From Calditrichota bacterium (GTDB lineage Bacteria > Calditrichota > Calditrichia > Calditrichales > Calditrichaceae): DNA of 64,000 bases. Below, piece by piece: positions 45,864 through 56,549 of the stretch. The notes below the pieces were generated by a model that saw nothing but the letters and a program-made list of their open reading frames with translations, was not told the origin of the DNA and made no database searches. How positions within the stretch are numbered: the stretch's first letter is position 1; the number at the start of each line of letters is the position of its first letter. The translations under genes and the position numbers were made by a program. The stretch lies in assembly GCA_024278755.1 (NCBI GenBank), contig JAJRSO010000061.1, positions 1 through 64,000 on the forward strand. The letters are read 5' to 3'.

Positions 45864-48827
45864 ATGTTCAAAAAAGTGCTTTTATTACTTTTGACCTTAG
45901 CTATGCCGATTTTTCTTTTTGCTCAGTCGACGGGTAAAATAATGGGTGTAGTTAAAGACAAAGATACCGGCGAGCCATTGCCTGGTGTTAATGTTATAAT
46001 TCAAGATACTTACTTTGGTGCTACTACAGACATCGATGGGTATTATGTAATCCTCAATGTTCCTGTAGGTGCTTTTAGTGTTGAAGCCAGTTATGTTGGT
46101 TACACGAAAGCCATCTATAAGAATATCCGCGTTTCTGCGGGGCAAACCACAGAACAAAATTTCGAGTTACAATCAACCACTTTGGAACTGGGTGAGGCTG
46201 TTGTAGTTACCGCAGAGCGGCCGCTTGTTGAAAAACATGTTACCCAGAGTGTTGCCAAGGTAAACTCCGAACAATTAGATGAGCTTCCGGTTCGCGGTAT
46301 TACTGCCGTTCTGGCGTTGCAGCCCAGTGTTGTTGTTCAGGATGGCGCGCTGCATATCCGTGGCGGTCGTTCTGATGAAGTTGGTTATTATCTGGATGGC
46401 GCATCAACGGTGGATCCTGTTTCGAATACAAATGCAGTTTACGTTATTCATGATGCTGTAGAAGAAATTCAGGTTCTGGCCGGCGGATATACGGCCGAAT
46501 TCGGTGGCGCTAATTCTGGTATCGTCCGTTCGGAATTACGTTCCGGTACCCGTGACTATCGTCTTTCTCTTGATTTTCAGACTGACAAATTTGTTGGTAT
46601 TGGTGAAGAATTTCTTGGTACACAATCCTGGAATGATCATATTTTAATCGGAACGTTTAGCGGCCCCTTAGGCACAGACAAAATAAGACTTTTTGCCGCA
46701 GTTGAAAACAATTTTGAAGGTGATTTTCAAAAACGTTTCACAAAAAGTTTCCGTTTCAACGAAAGTAATTTACAAAATCCGCTGATTGATGATCAGCGCG
46801 GTAGTAAAACATTTGGCGATACAATTCCTGAATTGTATTATCCAAACTATACACCGGATAATCAGCGTAACCGCTGGACGGTTAACAGTACTTTGCTGTT
46901 TGATTATAATCCAATTCAGGTTCGCATAAGCGCTTTGTATAACCAGCGTACATATACAAATGACGGGCTTCCTGTGTTGCATATCCTGAATGACAGAAAT
47001 CAATACACAGACGCTCGTAACTTACTGCTTAGCGCAAAACTGACGCATATTCTAAATCCGACTTCTTTTTATAATTTAAAAGTAAGTTATTTTGATGATT
47101 ATGCCGAACGTAAAGATGATTATTTTGGCAGTGACTGGCGTTCCTGGTCGGATAGTGCCAAAGTATACGAACATACTAATGGCGATGTCGTTTTTCGCGA
47201 TGCGGCGCACGGAAATTATTCCTACCTGCTTAATGGATTTTCCTTTAGCCAGGATGGTACATTAAAGAGCGGCTGGTATAATAAAAACTCACAGAACTAT
47301 ATTTCCGGTTCTATGAACTATGTAAGCCAGATTAATCGTCATAATGAAATTAAAGCCGGCTTTGACGCCCGCTATTATACGGTGCGCAATTTCTCTATTT
47401 ATACACCGACGGCTTTAGACAGAACACAGTTTTATGGTAGTGAAGAAGCTGTGCCTGTTGCTGCCTGGGCCGAAGCGCTTGGTTCACGGAACTATGGCTA
47501 TGACCGTTTTGGCAATGAGACCGATAAGGGTCAGGATGCCGCGCGTACGCCGTTATTTGCTTCCTTTTATATTCAGGATAAAATCGAATTTGACAACCTG
47601 ATTATCAATGCCGGTCTGCGGTACGATTATTTTGATACCGATGATAAAACACTCATCCATCCCGATGATCCGGCAGTAAACGAAGCAGAAGCCTTGATTA
47701 AAGATGAGGCCTGGAGAGATCTGGATCCGTTCCAGTATATTAGCCCTCGTTTGGGAATGTCTTTCCCCATTAGTGAAAAAACGGTATTCTATACTCAGTA
47801 TGGCCGTTTTGTTCAAACACCGAAACTAAGCCATATCTACCGTAGTTATAACGAACTTGGTACTCAGATTGTAACCGCAGGTAACTACTATACTGCGCCG
47901 ATTGCATACGGTTTAGAGCCGATTGAGACCACTTCCTATGAAATTGGTTTCCGTCAGCAAGTGGGCGAAGTGGCCTCGTTTGATATTACAGGTTTCTATA
48001 AAAACCTGAAAGGTCAGATTGGTTCGGACAGGGTTACAGCAGCGCCTAACTCATCAATCCAGACCTATGACCGTTTGGCAAATGGCGATTTTGCGACTAC
48101 AAAAGGTCTTGAGTTTAAGATGATTATGCGTCGGTTTAACCGCCTTCAGGCACAGTTAAATTATACGTACACCATCGCCGAAGGAACCGGCTCCGGTGAA
48201 AATTCATACCATGCCGCTTCTTATCGTAATACGGCAAAACCCACGATTACATCTCCGCTTGATTATAACCAGAAACACCGTGGTTCTATAAATCTGGATT
48301 ATCGTTTTGGTGAAAATGACGGTGGCCCGATTTTCTCAGGATTTGGCGCTAACTTGTTATACACATTCTCAAGTGGGCATCCGTTTACCTTGGTGGATTT
48401 CTCTTTAGGTCAGGTAAATGGGTATGATGCCGGCGTTAATTATATGAGTGATACGCGTTCCCGTGAAGCTTTGGAGCCTATTAACAGCTCGTCAACTCCA
48501 TGGACTTCTAATATTGATCTCCGTCTCGATAAATCCTTTAAGGTGTTAGATAATCTTAAAGCCCAGGTATATGTGCGCGTTACCAATCTGTTAAATACGA
48601 AAAACATCATCAACGTATTTCAGGCCACAGGCAGCGCTCAGGATGATGGTTTTATCAATGATCCTACCAAAGCTGAGAGTTTTATCAATACCTATGGCGG
48701 CCAGGATTATATAGATATGTATAAGGCTATTAATCTTGAAAATGGCCAGGCATATTGGAGTGCAACCGGAATGCAGTTATACGGTAATCCACGTCAGGTT
48801 ATGGTTGGCATGAAGTTAATTTACTAA
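45864..48827 (+). CDS. TonB-dependent receptor of module B (intact)
   Basis: A 987-residue outer-membrane receptor. Signal peptide FKKVLLLLLTLAMPIFLFAQ, a carboxypeptidase-regulatory-like domain (residues ~22-105: GKIMGVVKDKDTGEPLPGVNVIIQ, with Gln47 encoded CAA), a plug domain (HIRGGRSDEVGYYLDGAS; TAEFGGANSGIV) and a long beta-barrel ending in MVGMKLIY. The domain order is that of SusC/OmpA-type receptors, but no SusD is adjacent; instead a giant CTD protein and a PorV-like barrel follow. TGGAGG precedes the ATG. Likely energised by TonB; substrate unknown. Confidence 0.88.
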   Translation: MFKKVLLLLLTLAMPIFLFAQSTGKIMGVVKDKDTGEPLPGVNVIIQDTYFGATTDIDGYYVILNVPVGAFSVEASYVGYTKAIYKNIRVSAGQTTEQNFELQSTTLELGEAVVVTAERPLVEKHVTQSVAKVNSEQLDELPVRGITAVLALQPSVVVQDGALHIRGGRSDEVGYYLDGASTVDPVSNTNAVYVIHDAVEEIQVLAGGYTAEFGGANSGIVRSELRSGTRDYRLSLDFQTDKFVGIGEEFLGTQSWNDHILIGTFSGPLGTDKIRLFAAVENNFEGDFQKRFTKSFRFNESNLQNPLIDDQRGSKTFGDTIPELYYPNYTPDNQRNRWTVNSTLLFDYNPIQVRISALYNQRTYTNDGLPVLHILNDRNQYTDARNLLLSAKLTHILNPTSFYNLKVSYFDDYAERKDDYFGSDWRSWSDSAKVYEHTNGDVVFRDAAHGNYSYLLNGFSFSQDGTLKSGWYNKNSQNYISGSMNYVSQINRHNEIKAGFDARYYTVRNFSIYTPTALDRTQFYGSEEAVPVAAWAEALGSRNYGYDRFGNETDKGQDAARTPLFASFYIQDKIEFDNLIINAGLRYDYFDTDDKTLIHPDDPAVNEAEALIKDEAWRDLDPFQYISPRLGMSFPISEKTVFYTQYGRFVQTPKLSHIYRSYNELGTQIVTAGNYYTAPIAYGLEPIETTSYEIGFRQQVGEVASFDITGFYKNLKGQIGSDRVTAAPNSSIQTYDRLANGDFATTKGLEFKMIMRRFNRLQAQLNYTYTIAEGTGSGENSYHAASYRNTAKPTITSPLDYNQKHRGSINLDYRFGENDGGPIFSGFGANLLYTFSSGHPFTLVDFSLGQVNGYDAGVNYMSDTRSREALEPINSSSTPWTSNIDLRLDKSFKVLDNLKAQVYVRVTNLLNTKNIINVFQATGSAQDDGFINDPTKAESFINTYGGQDYIDMYKAINLENGQAYWSATGMQLYGNPRQVMVGMKLIY

Positions 48828-48864
48828 TTAAATGTTCATGTGATAGATTTTTAGGAGTATATAT

Positions 48865-51800
48865 ATGGTAACCAAAAATAAAAAAATCCCCTTCCTCTTA
48901 ATGATAGGGATTTTAATATTGGCGTTTGCGTCCGGCCTTATGGCAAGACAAAATCCTGCTGCTGTATCAGATCAGGCTTTTGCAAAAGCGGCCGCAGATA
49001 AATATTCAAGAACATTATTCAATATTTCGAACTGGGCATATTGGTTGTATTATGACGGTATGTCTGCACAAACTCCTAACGGAGATTCCGGCGGTATCTA
49101 TCCGCGGGGAACAACCGGCGTCATTTTTACAGACGGTATCGTTTGGGGTGGTTATGTACAGGATGGAGACGCTTCAAAACCCTCCCTTCGTGTTGGCGGC
49201 CAGACCTATAATATCGGTACAACGCCGGGTTGGATTGAAACAGCAGGCGACGGTGTAAATCCTCCTGTTGCTATTTCTGCGGATGACCCGAGAGCGCGTA
49301 TCTATAGAATCCGCCAGGATTACACCTCTTTGGTTTCCCTTGATAAAGATGGTAATAAGGTATATTCGGCAGCGCTTAAACAAGATGCCGCCGATGTAAA
49401 CTTTAAAAGCAGTGAAGCCGTAACTCCGGAAGATATGGACGCTGTTATGGCCCAGTATGAAACCGACTGGAAAGAATGGCCGGTTGATTTAGGCGCTCCT
49501 TACTATGATGAAAATGGTAACGGCGTTTATGATCCGGTTCTGGTTGACGGTATTCCTCAAATTGGTGTTTGGGATGCAACGACCAGTTCGTATAGCGAAT
49601 ATTACGATCGTCCGGGAACTGCCGGCGCCGATCAGGTTATTTGGTTTGTCGTAAATGACTTAACGGAAGCCAGAACACTTAAACTGTATGGTTCCCCTCC
49701 TATGGGTATGGAATTACAGGTTACGGTTTGGGGATACAACCAGCCGAATTCCACTTTGGGACAAATGCTGTTTAAAAAATTCAAGTTCATCAATAAATCA
49801 GGATATGACATTGATTCTATGTTTGTAGCACAATGGTCTGACCCCGATTTAGGAAATTATGCAGATGACCTTGCCGGTTGTGATATTGACCTGAGTTTAG
49901 GTTTTGCCTATAACGGTTTCCGTACCGATTCTCAGTTTGACCCGTTTGGTTTACCACCCGCAGCCGTTGGATATGACTTTTTCCAGGGCCCAATGGTGGA
50001 CGGCGTTGCCGGCCAGGATTTAAACCACAATGGCGTGGATGATGCTGATGATTATGCTGTATTCGGTTTGGAAAGACAAGGCCCGGGTAAGATCAATCTT
50101 CCCATGACCAGTTTCTTGTATTTTGCCGCCGGTAGCCCTATTTCCGATCCGGATTTAGGAGAATATGAATCTACCAAAGAGTGGTACAATATGCTCAACG
50201 GTTTTACGCCGACTCCGGACTTAGATAATCCGACTCCGTATACCGTTCAAAATGTTAAAAACGGAACGCCTACGTTATATCCCTTGTCCGGTGATCCTTT
50301 CCTCGGAACGGGAGATGTGGACGGACAGAGCACAAATCTGCCTCCTGGTGATCGCCGTATCGGTTTGGCGTCTGGTCCATTTAATATGGCGCCCGGTGAC
50401 GAACAGGAACTGGTTGTTGCCGTTGTAGGCGGTATTATTAATCAAACTGGCGGCGACAACAGAAATGCTGTTGCTCAGTTAAAACTGAACGATGCTTATG
50501 CGCAGTTCTTATACGATAAACTGTTTGCCGGTGTACCGAGTCCTCCTAAGGCGCCTCAGGTAACCGCTAACGAATTTGACGGAAATGTAACTTTCGACTG
50601 GGGTTCTGATGCGGCCGCAGTTGCCGAAACAGAACGCGACGATCCTGTTTTAGGGTTTAATTTCCAGGGTTACAATGTGTATCAGTTACCGTCGGAAACA
50701 GCAAGTAAAGACCAGGCCAAATTAGTGGCAACTTATGACATTGTGGACCGCGTTGGTATTATCCGCGCGAAACAATTTTTGCCTTCCTTTGGCGATGTTG
50801 TGACGGTTCCGGTTCAATATGGTACCGATTCCGGCATTAAGAGATATCTGAATATTGATCATGATTATATCAATGATCTGCCTCTTTATAACGGACAAAC
50901 CTATTACTTTGCAGTAACGGCTTATAACTATAATTCGGACCCGAATGTACCCGAGCAGTCGCTGGAATCGGCCTTAACGCCGATTGCCGTAATTCCTCAG
51001 CCGAAAACGCCCGGTTATTCCGATGGTTCTGCCACAGATGAGCAGATTGCAAATGCACATTCGGCAGGCGTTTCGGAACAAGCCACACTGAAGATTAATG
51101 TGGTTGACCCGGCAAAAATTACCGGCGATGATTACAAATTGTTTTATGAATACTGGCACTATTATATGGATGTTGACGGAAAATGGAAACGCACTGCCTA
51201 TCCGGATTCTGTTGCACCCGTTGCAAAAGCCGGTGATGTTTCGCCGAGTTCGTTTAGTGCCATTGCCTATACGAGTCCTACTCCGGGAACAAGGGACTTA
51301 AAATTTATCCTTGATTTAGTTTCCCCGGATTATGATTATTCGGACGGTGTTTCATTTACTTTTCCGCCCGAAGTGACCATTAACAGCGCCGAAACCGTTG
51401 TCGGTAACGGGGACGGTAATCCGCATGATGCGATTATTGACGAAGCGACCAATACGGTTACCTGGGGTTCGCCCGATACAACCGGTTTTGGCCCCTTCTC
51501 CGGTGGCGAAGTATTTACCATTAATGTGAATACGCCGACCCTTCCCTTAGACGTTGATTATATTATCTTTGACGATGGCTGGGGATTTTACTTCCTCGCT
51601 AACTATGGCCTGCCTCCCGGCGTTGTAATATTCGGTACGGGTACGGTAACCATTTCCGAAGAAGCTTATGCTTTTAAAACGGTTCCCACATGGAATCTGG
51701 AAGATGTAACCACCGGTGAAATAAAACTGGCCGGTCAGGAACATATGTATACTTCCGCTGACGCCATGAGCGCACCGATTGTGGATGGTTTCCAGATTAT

Positions 51801-52833
51801 CGTAGGCGGTAGCTATGATGCGCCTATGGATTTTTCAAGCGCAATAGTTACTCGTCTTGACGGCACAACAGAAGAAGTTGGTGATTTTGGTCATGCTGGT
51901 TCCGGCATTGGCAGCTATGGCTTTTATGGCTGGGCCGCCTCTGCACGTTCCATCGATGCAGAAGGCCATGGTACAACCGATCTGAATACACTGATTAAGG
52001 ACTATGAAATTCGCTGGACAGGTGAATTTGATACCACCGATGTTGGTGGCGTCACTATCATTACGGTGAAAGACGGCACGGGATCAATGGCGTATTTAAG
52101 CGGCGCCCGCGGTTACAGCTTAGCGGATCATCCGTTTAATCCCAATCCGGGAACGGACGCTCCGTTTATGGTGCGTGTTCCGTTTGAGGTATGGAATGTA
52201 GATGATAATGTTCAGATAAATATTAATATCTACGATCGTAAAGGTGACCCGACGACAGGTGAATTCCAGGCATGGAATCCGCATGACAGGATGTACACCA
52301 ACTTCATCAATACGCCTTATAGTGATGATTTAGCTACGGTTTCCGGCGCGCTGGATGAGCAGACCTGGAACCTGGTATGGTGGGATTCTGAATTAGCAAA
52401 GGGAGAGAAAGTTTATATTAAATACGCCAATCCGATTATTATCGGATCGGATGAATTTTCATTCTCAACCGCTGGTTTAGGTGAATCCTTCAGCGAAGAC
52501 AGAGTGGCTGAAGATGTTGGTAATGTGGGTGTATTCCCGAATCCGTATTATGCATACAACCCGGCAGAACCCAATCGTTTCACCAGGTATGTTACGTTTA
52601 ATCACTTAACACCTACAGCAACCATAAGAATCTTTGATTTAGCGGGAGCACTGGTGCGTAAATTAGATAAAGACGACCCGAGTCAGTTCCTGCGCTGGGA
52701 TTTACGCAACGAATCTGATATCCCTGTCGCAAGCGGCATTTATATTGCGCATATCGACATGCCCGAAGCGGGTAAGACCAAAATACTTAAGGTCTTCATC
52801 GTTCAGGCACAAGAAATGCTTAAGTTTTATTAA
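48865..52833 (+). CDS. Giant secreted T9SS-CTD protein of module B
   Basis: A 1322-residue protein with a signal peptide (IPFLLMIGILILAFASGLMA). The N-terminal part (NWAYWLYYDGMSAQTPNGDSGG; a large DEN-rich region with LNHNGVDDADDYAVFG) is not recognisable as an enzyme. A fibronectin-III-like region near residues 555-720 (APQVTANEFDGNVTFDWGS ... NGQTYYFAVTAYNYN) is shared with the interrupted paralogue at 37790. The C-terminal ~100 residues (VFPNPYYAYNPAEPNRFTRYVTF ... SGIYIAHIDMPEAG ... KVFIVQ) resemble a sorting domain, with an atypical tail AQEMLKFY. Probably surface-attached and the cargo partner of the PorV-like protein. TTAGGAG before the ATG. Confidence 0.75.
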   Translation: MVTKNKKIPFLLMIGILILAFASGLMARQNPAAVSDQAFAKAAADKYSRTLFNISNWAYWLYYDGMSAQTPNGDSGGIYPRGTTGVIFTDGIVWGGYVQDGDASKPSLRVGGQTYNIGTTPGWIETAGDGVNPPVAISADDPRARIYRIRQDYTSLVSLDKDGNKVYSAALKQDAADVNFKSSEAVTPEDMDAVMAQYETDWKEWPVDLGAPYYDENGNGVYDPVLVDGIPQIGVWDATTSSYSEYYDRPGTAGADQVIWFVVNDLTEARTLKLYGSPPMGMELQVTVWGYNQPNSTLGQMLFKKFKFINKSGYDIDSMFVAQWSDPDLGNYADDLAGCDIDLSLGFAYNGFRTDSQFDPFGLPPAAVGYDFFQGPMVDGVAGQDLNHNGVDDADDYAVFGLERQGPGKINLPMTSFLYFAAGSPISDPDLGEYESTKEWYNMLNGFTPTPDLDNPTPYTVQNVKNGTPTLYPLSGDPFLGTGDVDGQSTNLPPGDRRIGLASGPFNMAPGDEQELVVAVVGGIINQTGGDNRNAVAQLKLNDAYAQFLYDKLFAGVPSPPKAPQVTANEFDGNVTFDWGSDAAAVAETERDDPVLGFNFQGYNVYQLPSETASKDQAKLVATYDIVDRVGIIRAKQFLPSFGDVVTVPVQYGTDSGIKRYLNIDHDYINDLPLYNGQTYYFAVTAYNYNSDPNVPEQSLESALTPIAVIPQPKTPGYSDGSATDEQIANAHSAGVSEQATLKINVVDPAKITGDDYKLFYEYWHYYMDVDGKWKRTAYPDSVAPVAKAGDVSPSSFSAIAYTSPTPGTRDLKFILDLVSPDYDYSDGVSFTFPPEVTINSAETVVGNGDGNPHDAIIDEATNTVTWGSPDTTGFGPFSGGEVFTINVNTPTLPLDVDYIIFDDGWGFYFLANYGLPPGVVIFGTGTVTISEEAYAFKTVPTWNLEDVTTGEIKLAGQEHMYTSADAMSAPIVDGFQIIVGGSYDAPMDFSSAIVTRLDGTTEEVGDFGHAGSGIGSYGFYGWAASARSIDAEGHGTTDLNTLIKDYEIRWTGEFDTTDVGGVTIITVKDGTGSMAYLSGARGYSLADHPFNPNPGTDAPFMVRVPFEVWNVDDNVQININIYDRKGDPTTGEFQAWNPHDRMYTNFINTPYSDDLATVSGALDEQTWNLVWWDSELAKGEKVYIKYANPIIIGSDEFSFSTAGLGESFSEDRVAEDVGNVGVFPNPYYAYNPAEPNRFTRYVTFNHLTPTATIRIFDLAGALVRKLDKDDPSQFLRWDLRNESDIPVASGIYIAHIDMPEAGKTKILKVFIVQAQEMLKFY

Positions 52834-52874
52834 TGGCCAATTGTGAATCAAGTATAAGTAAAGGGAGACCTATA

Positions 52875-53912
52875 ATGATAAAGAAAAAAACACTTAGCGG
52901 ATTTGTACTCTTCGCTATAATATTAATGATGACGTACACTGCGGGCATCGCCGGTGATACAGACCGGATTGGTACTGCAGCGGGTGTTCAGGTTCTGGTT
53001 CCAACCGGGGCCAGAGATATATCCACCGCAGGTTCGAATATGGCTTTTACCAGCGGTATCCATGCCATTCATTGGAATCCGGCTGGATTATCCAGAATGC
53101 AGAATTCAGCCGCAGGACAGTTCTCTACGATGACTATTTTTAATGACATCAAGGTTAATTATCTTGCAGTAGGCGCTAAAATGGGCGGTCTCGGTGATTT
53201 TGCGTTTAGCATTAAAGCATTTGATTTTGGTGATATACCTATTACAACGCGGGAAGATATGGACGGCCTTAGCGGCTCTACTTTCTCTCCCACATTTGTA
53301 ACAACAACCTTAACCTATGCTAACAGCCTGACCAACGCGATTCGTGTGGGAGTGAATGCAAAGTTTGTCTATGAAAGTATTCCTTCTGCATCGGCAAGCG
53401 CTGTTGCTTTTGATATCGGCCTTCAATACGATGGTTTGGCCGGCATTGAAGCGCTGTCTTTTGGCGTGGCAGTGAAAAACATCGGTAGCGGTTTAAATTA
53501 TACCGGTTCCGGTTTAACCAGCGAAGTTCTTGATGCCTCCGGACGTTCGGATTTTCTGAGCCGTGAAGCTTCAACGAATGACCTGCCGGCTTCTTTTGAC
53601 ATCGGTGTTGGTTATAAACTGGCAATTGATGAAAAAAGCAACATGCTTCTGTCTTCGGCATTTGTCAATAATAACTTTGGCTATGACGAGCTCAGGTTAG
53701 GTGCGGAATATAGTTTTAATAACTTTATATTCCTGCGCGGTGGTTACAATTATGGTGTTGAGCAACCAGCAGACGATCAGCTGTATACTTTTTCTCTGGG
53801 TGCAGGCATTAACTACAATCTCGGTGGCGTCAATCTGGCTATCGATTATGCGTACCGCGACTCACAGTTTTTTGATGCAAACAACATGTTTGGATTAACA
53901 CTTGGTTTCTAA
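52875..53912 (+). CDS. PorV/PorQ-like outer-membrane barrel of module B
   Basis: A 345-residue protein. ATG 52875 is chosen (GGGAG 7 bases upstream and an immediate signal peptide, TLSGFVLFAIILMMTYTAGIAG) over the longer frame from 52833 that overlaps the previous stop. Family opening: QVLVPTGARDISTAGSNMAFTSGIHAIHWNPAGL, then the barrel, ending FGLTLGF. It parallels the module A barrel at 41011 in order, spacing and length, so the pair [large CTD protein + barrel] is probably a functional unit. Terminator follows. Confidence 0.82.
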   Translation: MIKKKTLSGFVLFAIILMMTYTAGIAGDTDRIGTAAGVQVLVPTGARDISTAGSNMAFTSGIHAIHWNPAGLSRMQNSAAGQFSTMTIFNDIKVNYLAVGAKMGGLGDFAFSIKAFDFGDIPITTREDMDGLSGSTFSPTFVTTTLTYANSLTNAIRVGVNAKFVYESIPSASASAVAFDIGLQYDGLAGIEALSFGVAVKNIGSGLNYTGSGLTSEVLDASGRSDFLSREASTNDLPASFDIGVGYKLAIDEKSNMLLSSAFVNNNFGYDELRLGAEYSFNNFIFLRGGYNYGVEQPADDQLYTFSLGAGINYNLGGVNLAIDYAYRDSQFFDANNMFGLTLGF

Positions 53913-54352
53913 ACAATAAAAATCAAGGTGAGTATAAAAGCCGCTCCGTTTTCGGGGCGGCTTTTTTTGTTTAAATATAATTTGTCTAAGAAGAGAGCAA
54001 AATAACCAAGTTCTAATAGTTCTTTCAGGGTAAAAATAAACGGCCGACGAGTCAATTGGACGTATTAAAAAAATATTTAGGCCCCTGTGAGTAGGTGTAA
54101 ATACAAAAAATCCACTGATTCAACGCGTAAAAACCGGCATAAAAAGAATACTTTAAAAAGAGGGGCGATTTTTTCGTAGGCTTATAATTATGTTTTGCTG
54201 ATTCTATCCTTTTCTTAAAATAAAAACACAATTGTTTCGTATCTGTTTTTAAACAGCCATTGACTGATTTTGGTCTAAACGTGAAGATCCTATAACGCAG
54301 CTAATTTCTAAAATTAACGCAACTATTTTTGATCTGACACTAAAATAAGGAT
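53913..54352. other. Gene-free spacer between convergent genes
   Basis: 440 bases separating module B from the minus-strand TonB receptor. Apart from the module B terminator I see no gene, RNA or repeat; composition is AT-rich. No clear minus-strand terminator was found next to the receptor stop at 54353. Confidence 0.55.
53938..53968 (+). terminator. Intrinsic terminator after module B
   Basis: A GC-rich stem AAGCCGCTCCG / CGGGGCGGCTT (one G-U pair) with a TTTT loop, followed by a run of T. It ends the module B transcript. Confidence 0.88.
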
Positions 54353-56530
54353 TTAATATCGTAAAGAAAGAGAGGCTTGTAGATACCGTTTCTTCAGGTA
54401 GTAATATTTAAATCCGCTATTGTCAAAAATGTTTTTAGCGGAAATTTGTGCGTTAATTTCCAAGGTTTTAAAAAGATAATGTTTAAAGCCGAGGGAAATA
54501 TCCATGTCATAAAAGGGTTTGATTTTTCTCGTATGAATTTTATTTAGAGAATCATAATACCATGCGCTGCTTACACCTTCATAAAAAAGAGTGGAAGAAA
54601 GGTAAAATCCGCTTGGAAGGACAAAACCAGAGTAAAAACCGGAATTGCTTTTTGGCTTGTAAGCATATAATAGCGGATTGTCAATATTCAGGAAAATAAA
54701 GGAAGCGCCACTGTAAAAATATCTAAAAATATTGTTAAACCTAAAAGAAGCTTCAAAGCCGAAAATAGTTGCCCGCCCCTGTTGAACCAGAGCCATAATG
54801 GCATCAAACGGACGCTGAATAATACTATTGTATATGGTACGAGAGAAAAGCCCTGCACGAAACTCCATATTATGATAAATAGCATTTGATGGAAAGTATT
54901 TTGTTGAAAGGCCGCCTTCCATCGAACGGCTGAATTCGGGTTCTATACGCGTAAAAGAACTATCGTTTCGTGAATTGTCGGCTATATCTCGGCTGTATGC
55001 TTCCTGAGTTAAGGATGGATATTTCACATTTCTACCATAGTTTAAATAGGGACTGATTTGCCAATGTTCCATAGTATAATTTATTTGAGCGCCAATCATA
55101 TTAGTAAAAGCGCTATTGCCGGAAGCAGGAAAATCACCGCGTAAACCGATGAAGGTTTCCCATGAAAGATTTGAAATCTTGTCTAAACGATCTCTATAAG
55201 AAAAGACAGCCGCTGTAGTTAATCGGTTATCATATATATAGGCATGATATAAATTACTTTGCCAATTGATATCTTTTACCTTTGAATCGGTTTTTAAATC
55301 ACTATGCATATATTCGGTTAAAAATTGTATGTTTGCATCTCTAACCTTTATCTTTTTTGCAACGCGTATGAAAAGTTGATTTGATTCGTAAGAAGAAATA
55401 TACCGGCTGCTTCCGGCTGGTTTACGTTTAATACGGTTAATGGAATAGTGTTCACTTATCTGTAACTGAACGTTATCGAGAGTAAAGAAACTACCGGAAT
55501 ATGCGCTGGTAGCAAGATAATTTTTATAGCTGCTTTCCCAGAGCGGTTTTTTATAATCAAAGGAATAGTTAATAAATTTTGTGCTTATTCGTCCGTTCTT
55601 TAACAAATAATTTACACTTAAATGATGATTTTGTTTGGTCGTTTTAATACGGGTGTTTTTGGATTTAACGGAGTATCGTTCGCCGGGGAAATATTCTATT
55701 TCCGGATTAAATGAACTGAATTGGAAAAAATATCCGACATATGAATGTTTTGTTAAGGGCAGGGAAAAGCTGCCTGTAAGGTAACGGGTATCAAAGCTAC
55801 CGATTTTTGTTTTTAAGAAAAAAGAAGTGTTTAAACTTTGCCGTGTGGTAATATTTACGATGCCTCCAAACGCGCCGTTACCAAGCAGAGCCATCCCATT
55901 CCCTTTAACAACTTCAAGACGCTCAATATTTTCTATGGGAATTATGGAAAGATCGGCAGAATTGTCAAAACTCAGTGCATTTATTAAAACACCGTCAAGA
56001 TATACATTAACTTCATCGGAATTACTGCCCCTAATTTGAATCTTTCGTCCATCGAGATCGTTGCCTTCTATGCGTACGGCGGCAATTGGCTTTAAAAGGT
56101 CGCTCAGTTCATTACTGCCGCTCAATTGGATATCTTCCGCTTTGATAACATCTTTTGCATGCGGAATATCTTCATGTAACAGATCGCTTCGATTACCGGT
56201 TACAATAATAGTTTGCCCTAAATGCATTTTCTCAGGTTGTAGGTAAATGACAGATTTGTTTTGGAAATCGTTTAACGCAGCGGAAAAGTCTTTATATCCC
56301 ATATAGGAAATTTTTAAAGAATCATCCATAGAAATAAATGCTATTTTAAGACGAAAATATCCTTCGGCGTCCGTACTGGTTCCAATTTTCTTTTCATTAA
56401 GAAAAACATTTGCACCAGCCAGCGGATTTTTAGTGAAAGCGTCAAAAATCCGGCCGGAGATTACAAGACTCTGAGACCGGGATGGAACAAAAAGTATAAA
56501 GGTCAAAAACCAGATTAAAAGAATGTTCAT
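54353..56530 (-). CDS. TonB-dependent receptor with short carboxypeptidase-like N-domain
   Basis: A 725-residue minus-strand receptor. ATG at 56530 is chosen because it starts a signal peptide (MNILLIWFLTFILFVPSRSQ) 19 bases after the upstream gene stop; in-frame GTG 56539 is an alternative. After the N-terminal CarboxypepD-like domain (ISGRIFDAFTKNPLAGANVFL) comes a plug (IQIRGSNSDEVNVYLDGVLINAL; VVKGNGMALLGNGAFGGIVNIT) and a ~520-residue barrel ending in QASLSLRY. It is a smaller receptor type than those of the two modules. The upstream lipoprotein gene is nearly adjacent, so they are likely co-transcribed; the ligand is unknown. Confidence 0.87.
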   Translation of the reverse strand: MNILLIWFLTFILFVPSRSQSLVISGRIFDAFTKNPLAGANVFLNEKKIGTSTDAEGYFRLKIAFISMDDSLKISYMGYKDFSAALNDFQNKSVIYLQPEKMHLGQTIIVTGNRSDLLHEDIPHAKDVIKAEDIQLSGSNELSDLLKPIAAVRIEGNDLDGRKIQIRGSNSDEVNVYLDGVLINALSFDNSADLSIIPIENIERLEVVKGNGMALLGNGAFGGIVNITTRQSLNTSFFLKTKIGSFDTRYLTGSFSLPLTKHSYVGYFFQFSSFNPEIEYFPGERYSVKSKNTRIKTTKQNHHLSVNYLLKNGRISTKFINYSFDYKKPLWESSYKNYLATSAYSGSFFTLDNVQLQISEHYSINRIKRKPAGSSRYISSYESNQLFIRVAKKIKVRDANIQFLTEYMHSDLKTDSKVKDINWQSNLYHAYIYDNRLTTAAVFSYRDRLDKISNLSWETFIGLRGDFPASGNSAFTNMIGAQINYTMEHWQISPYLNYGRNVKYPSLTQEAYSRDIADNSRNDSSFTRIEPEFSRSMEGGLSTKYFPSNAIYHNMEFRAGLFSRTIYNSIIQRPFDAIMALVQQGRATIFGFEASFRFNNIFRYFYSGASFIFLNIDNPLLYAYKPKSNSGFYSGFVLPSGFYLSSTLFYEGVSSAWYYDSLNKIHTRKIKPFYDMDISLGFKHYLFKTLEINAQISAKNIFDNSGFKYYYLKKRYLQASLSLRY

Positions 56531-56549
56531 TGTTTTCACAATACAAATC

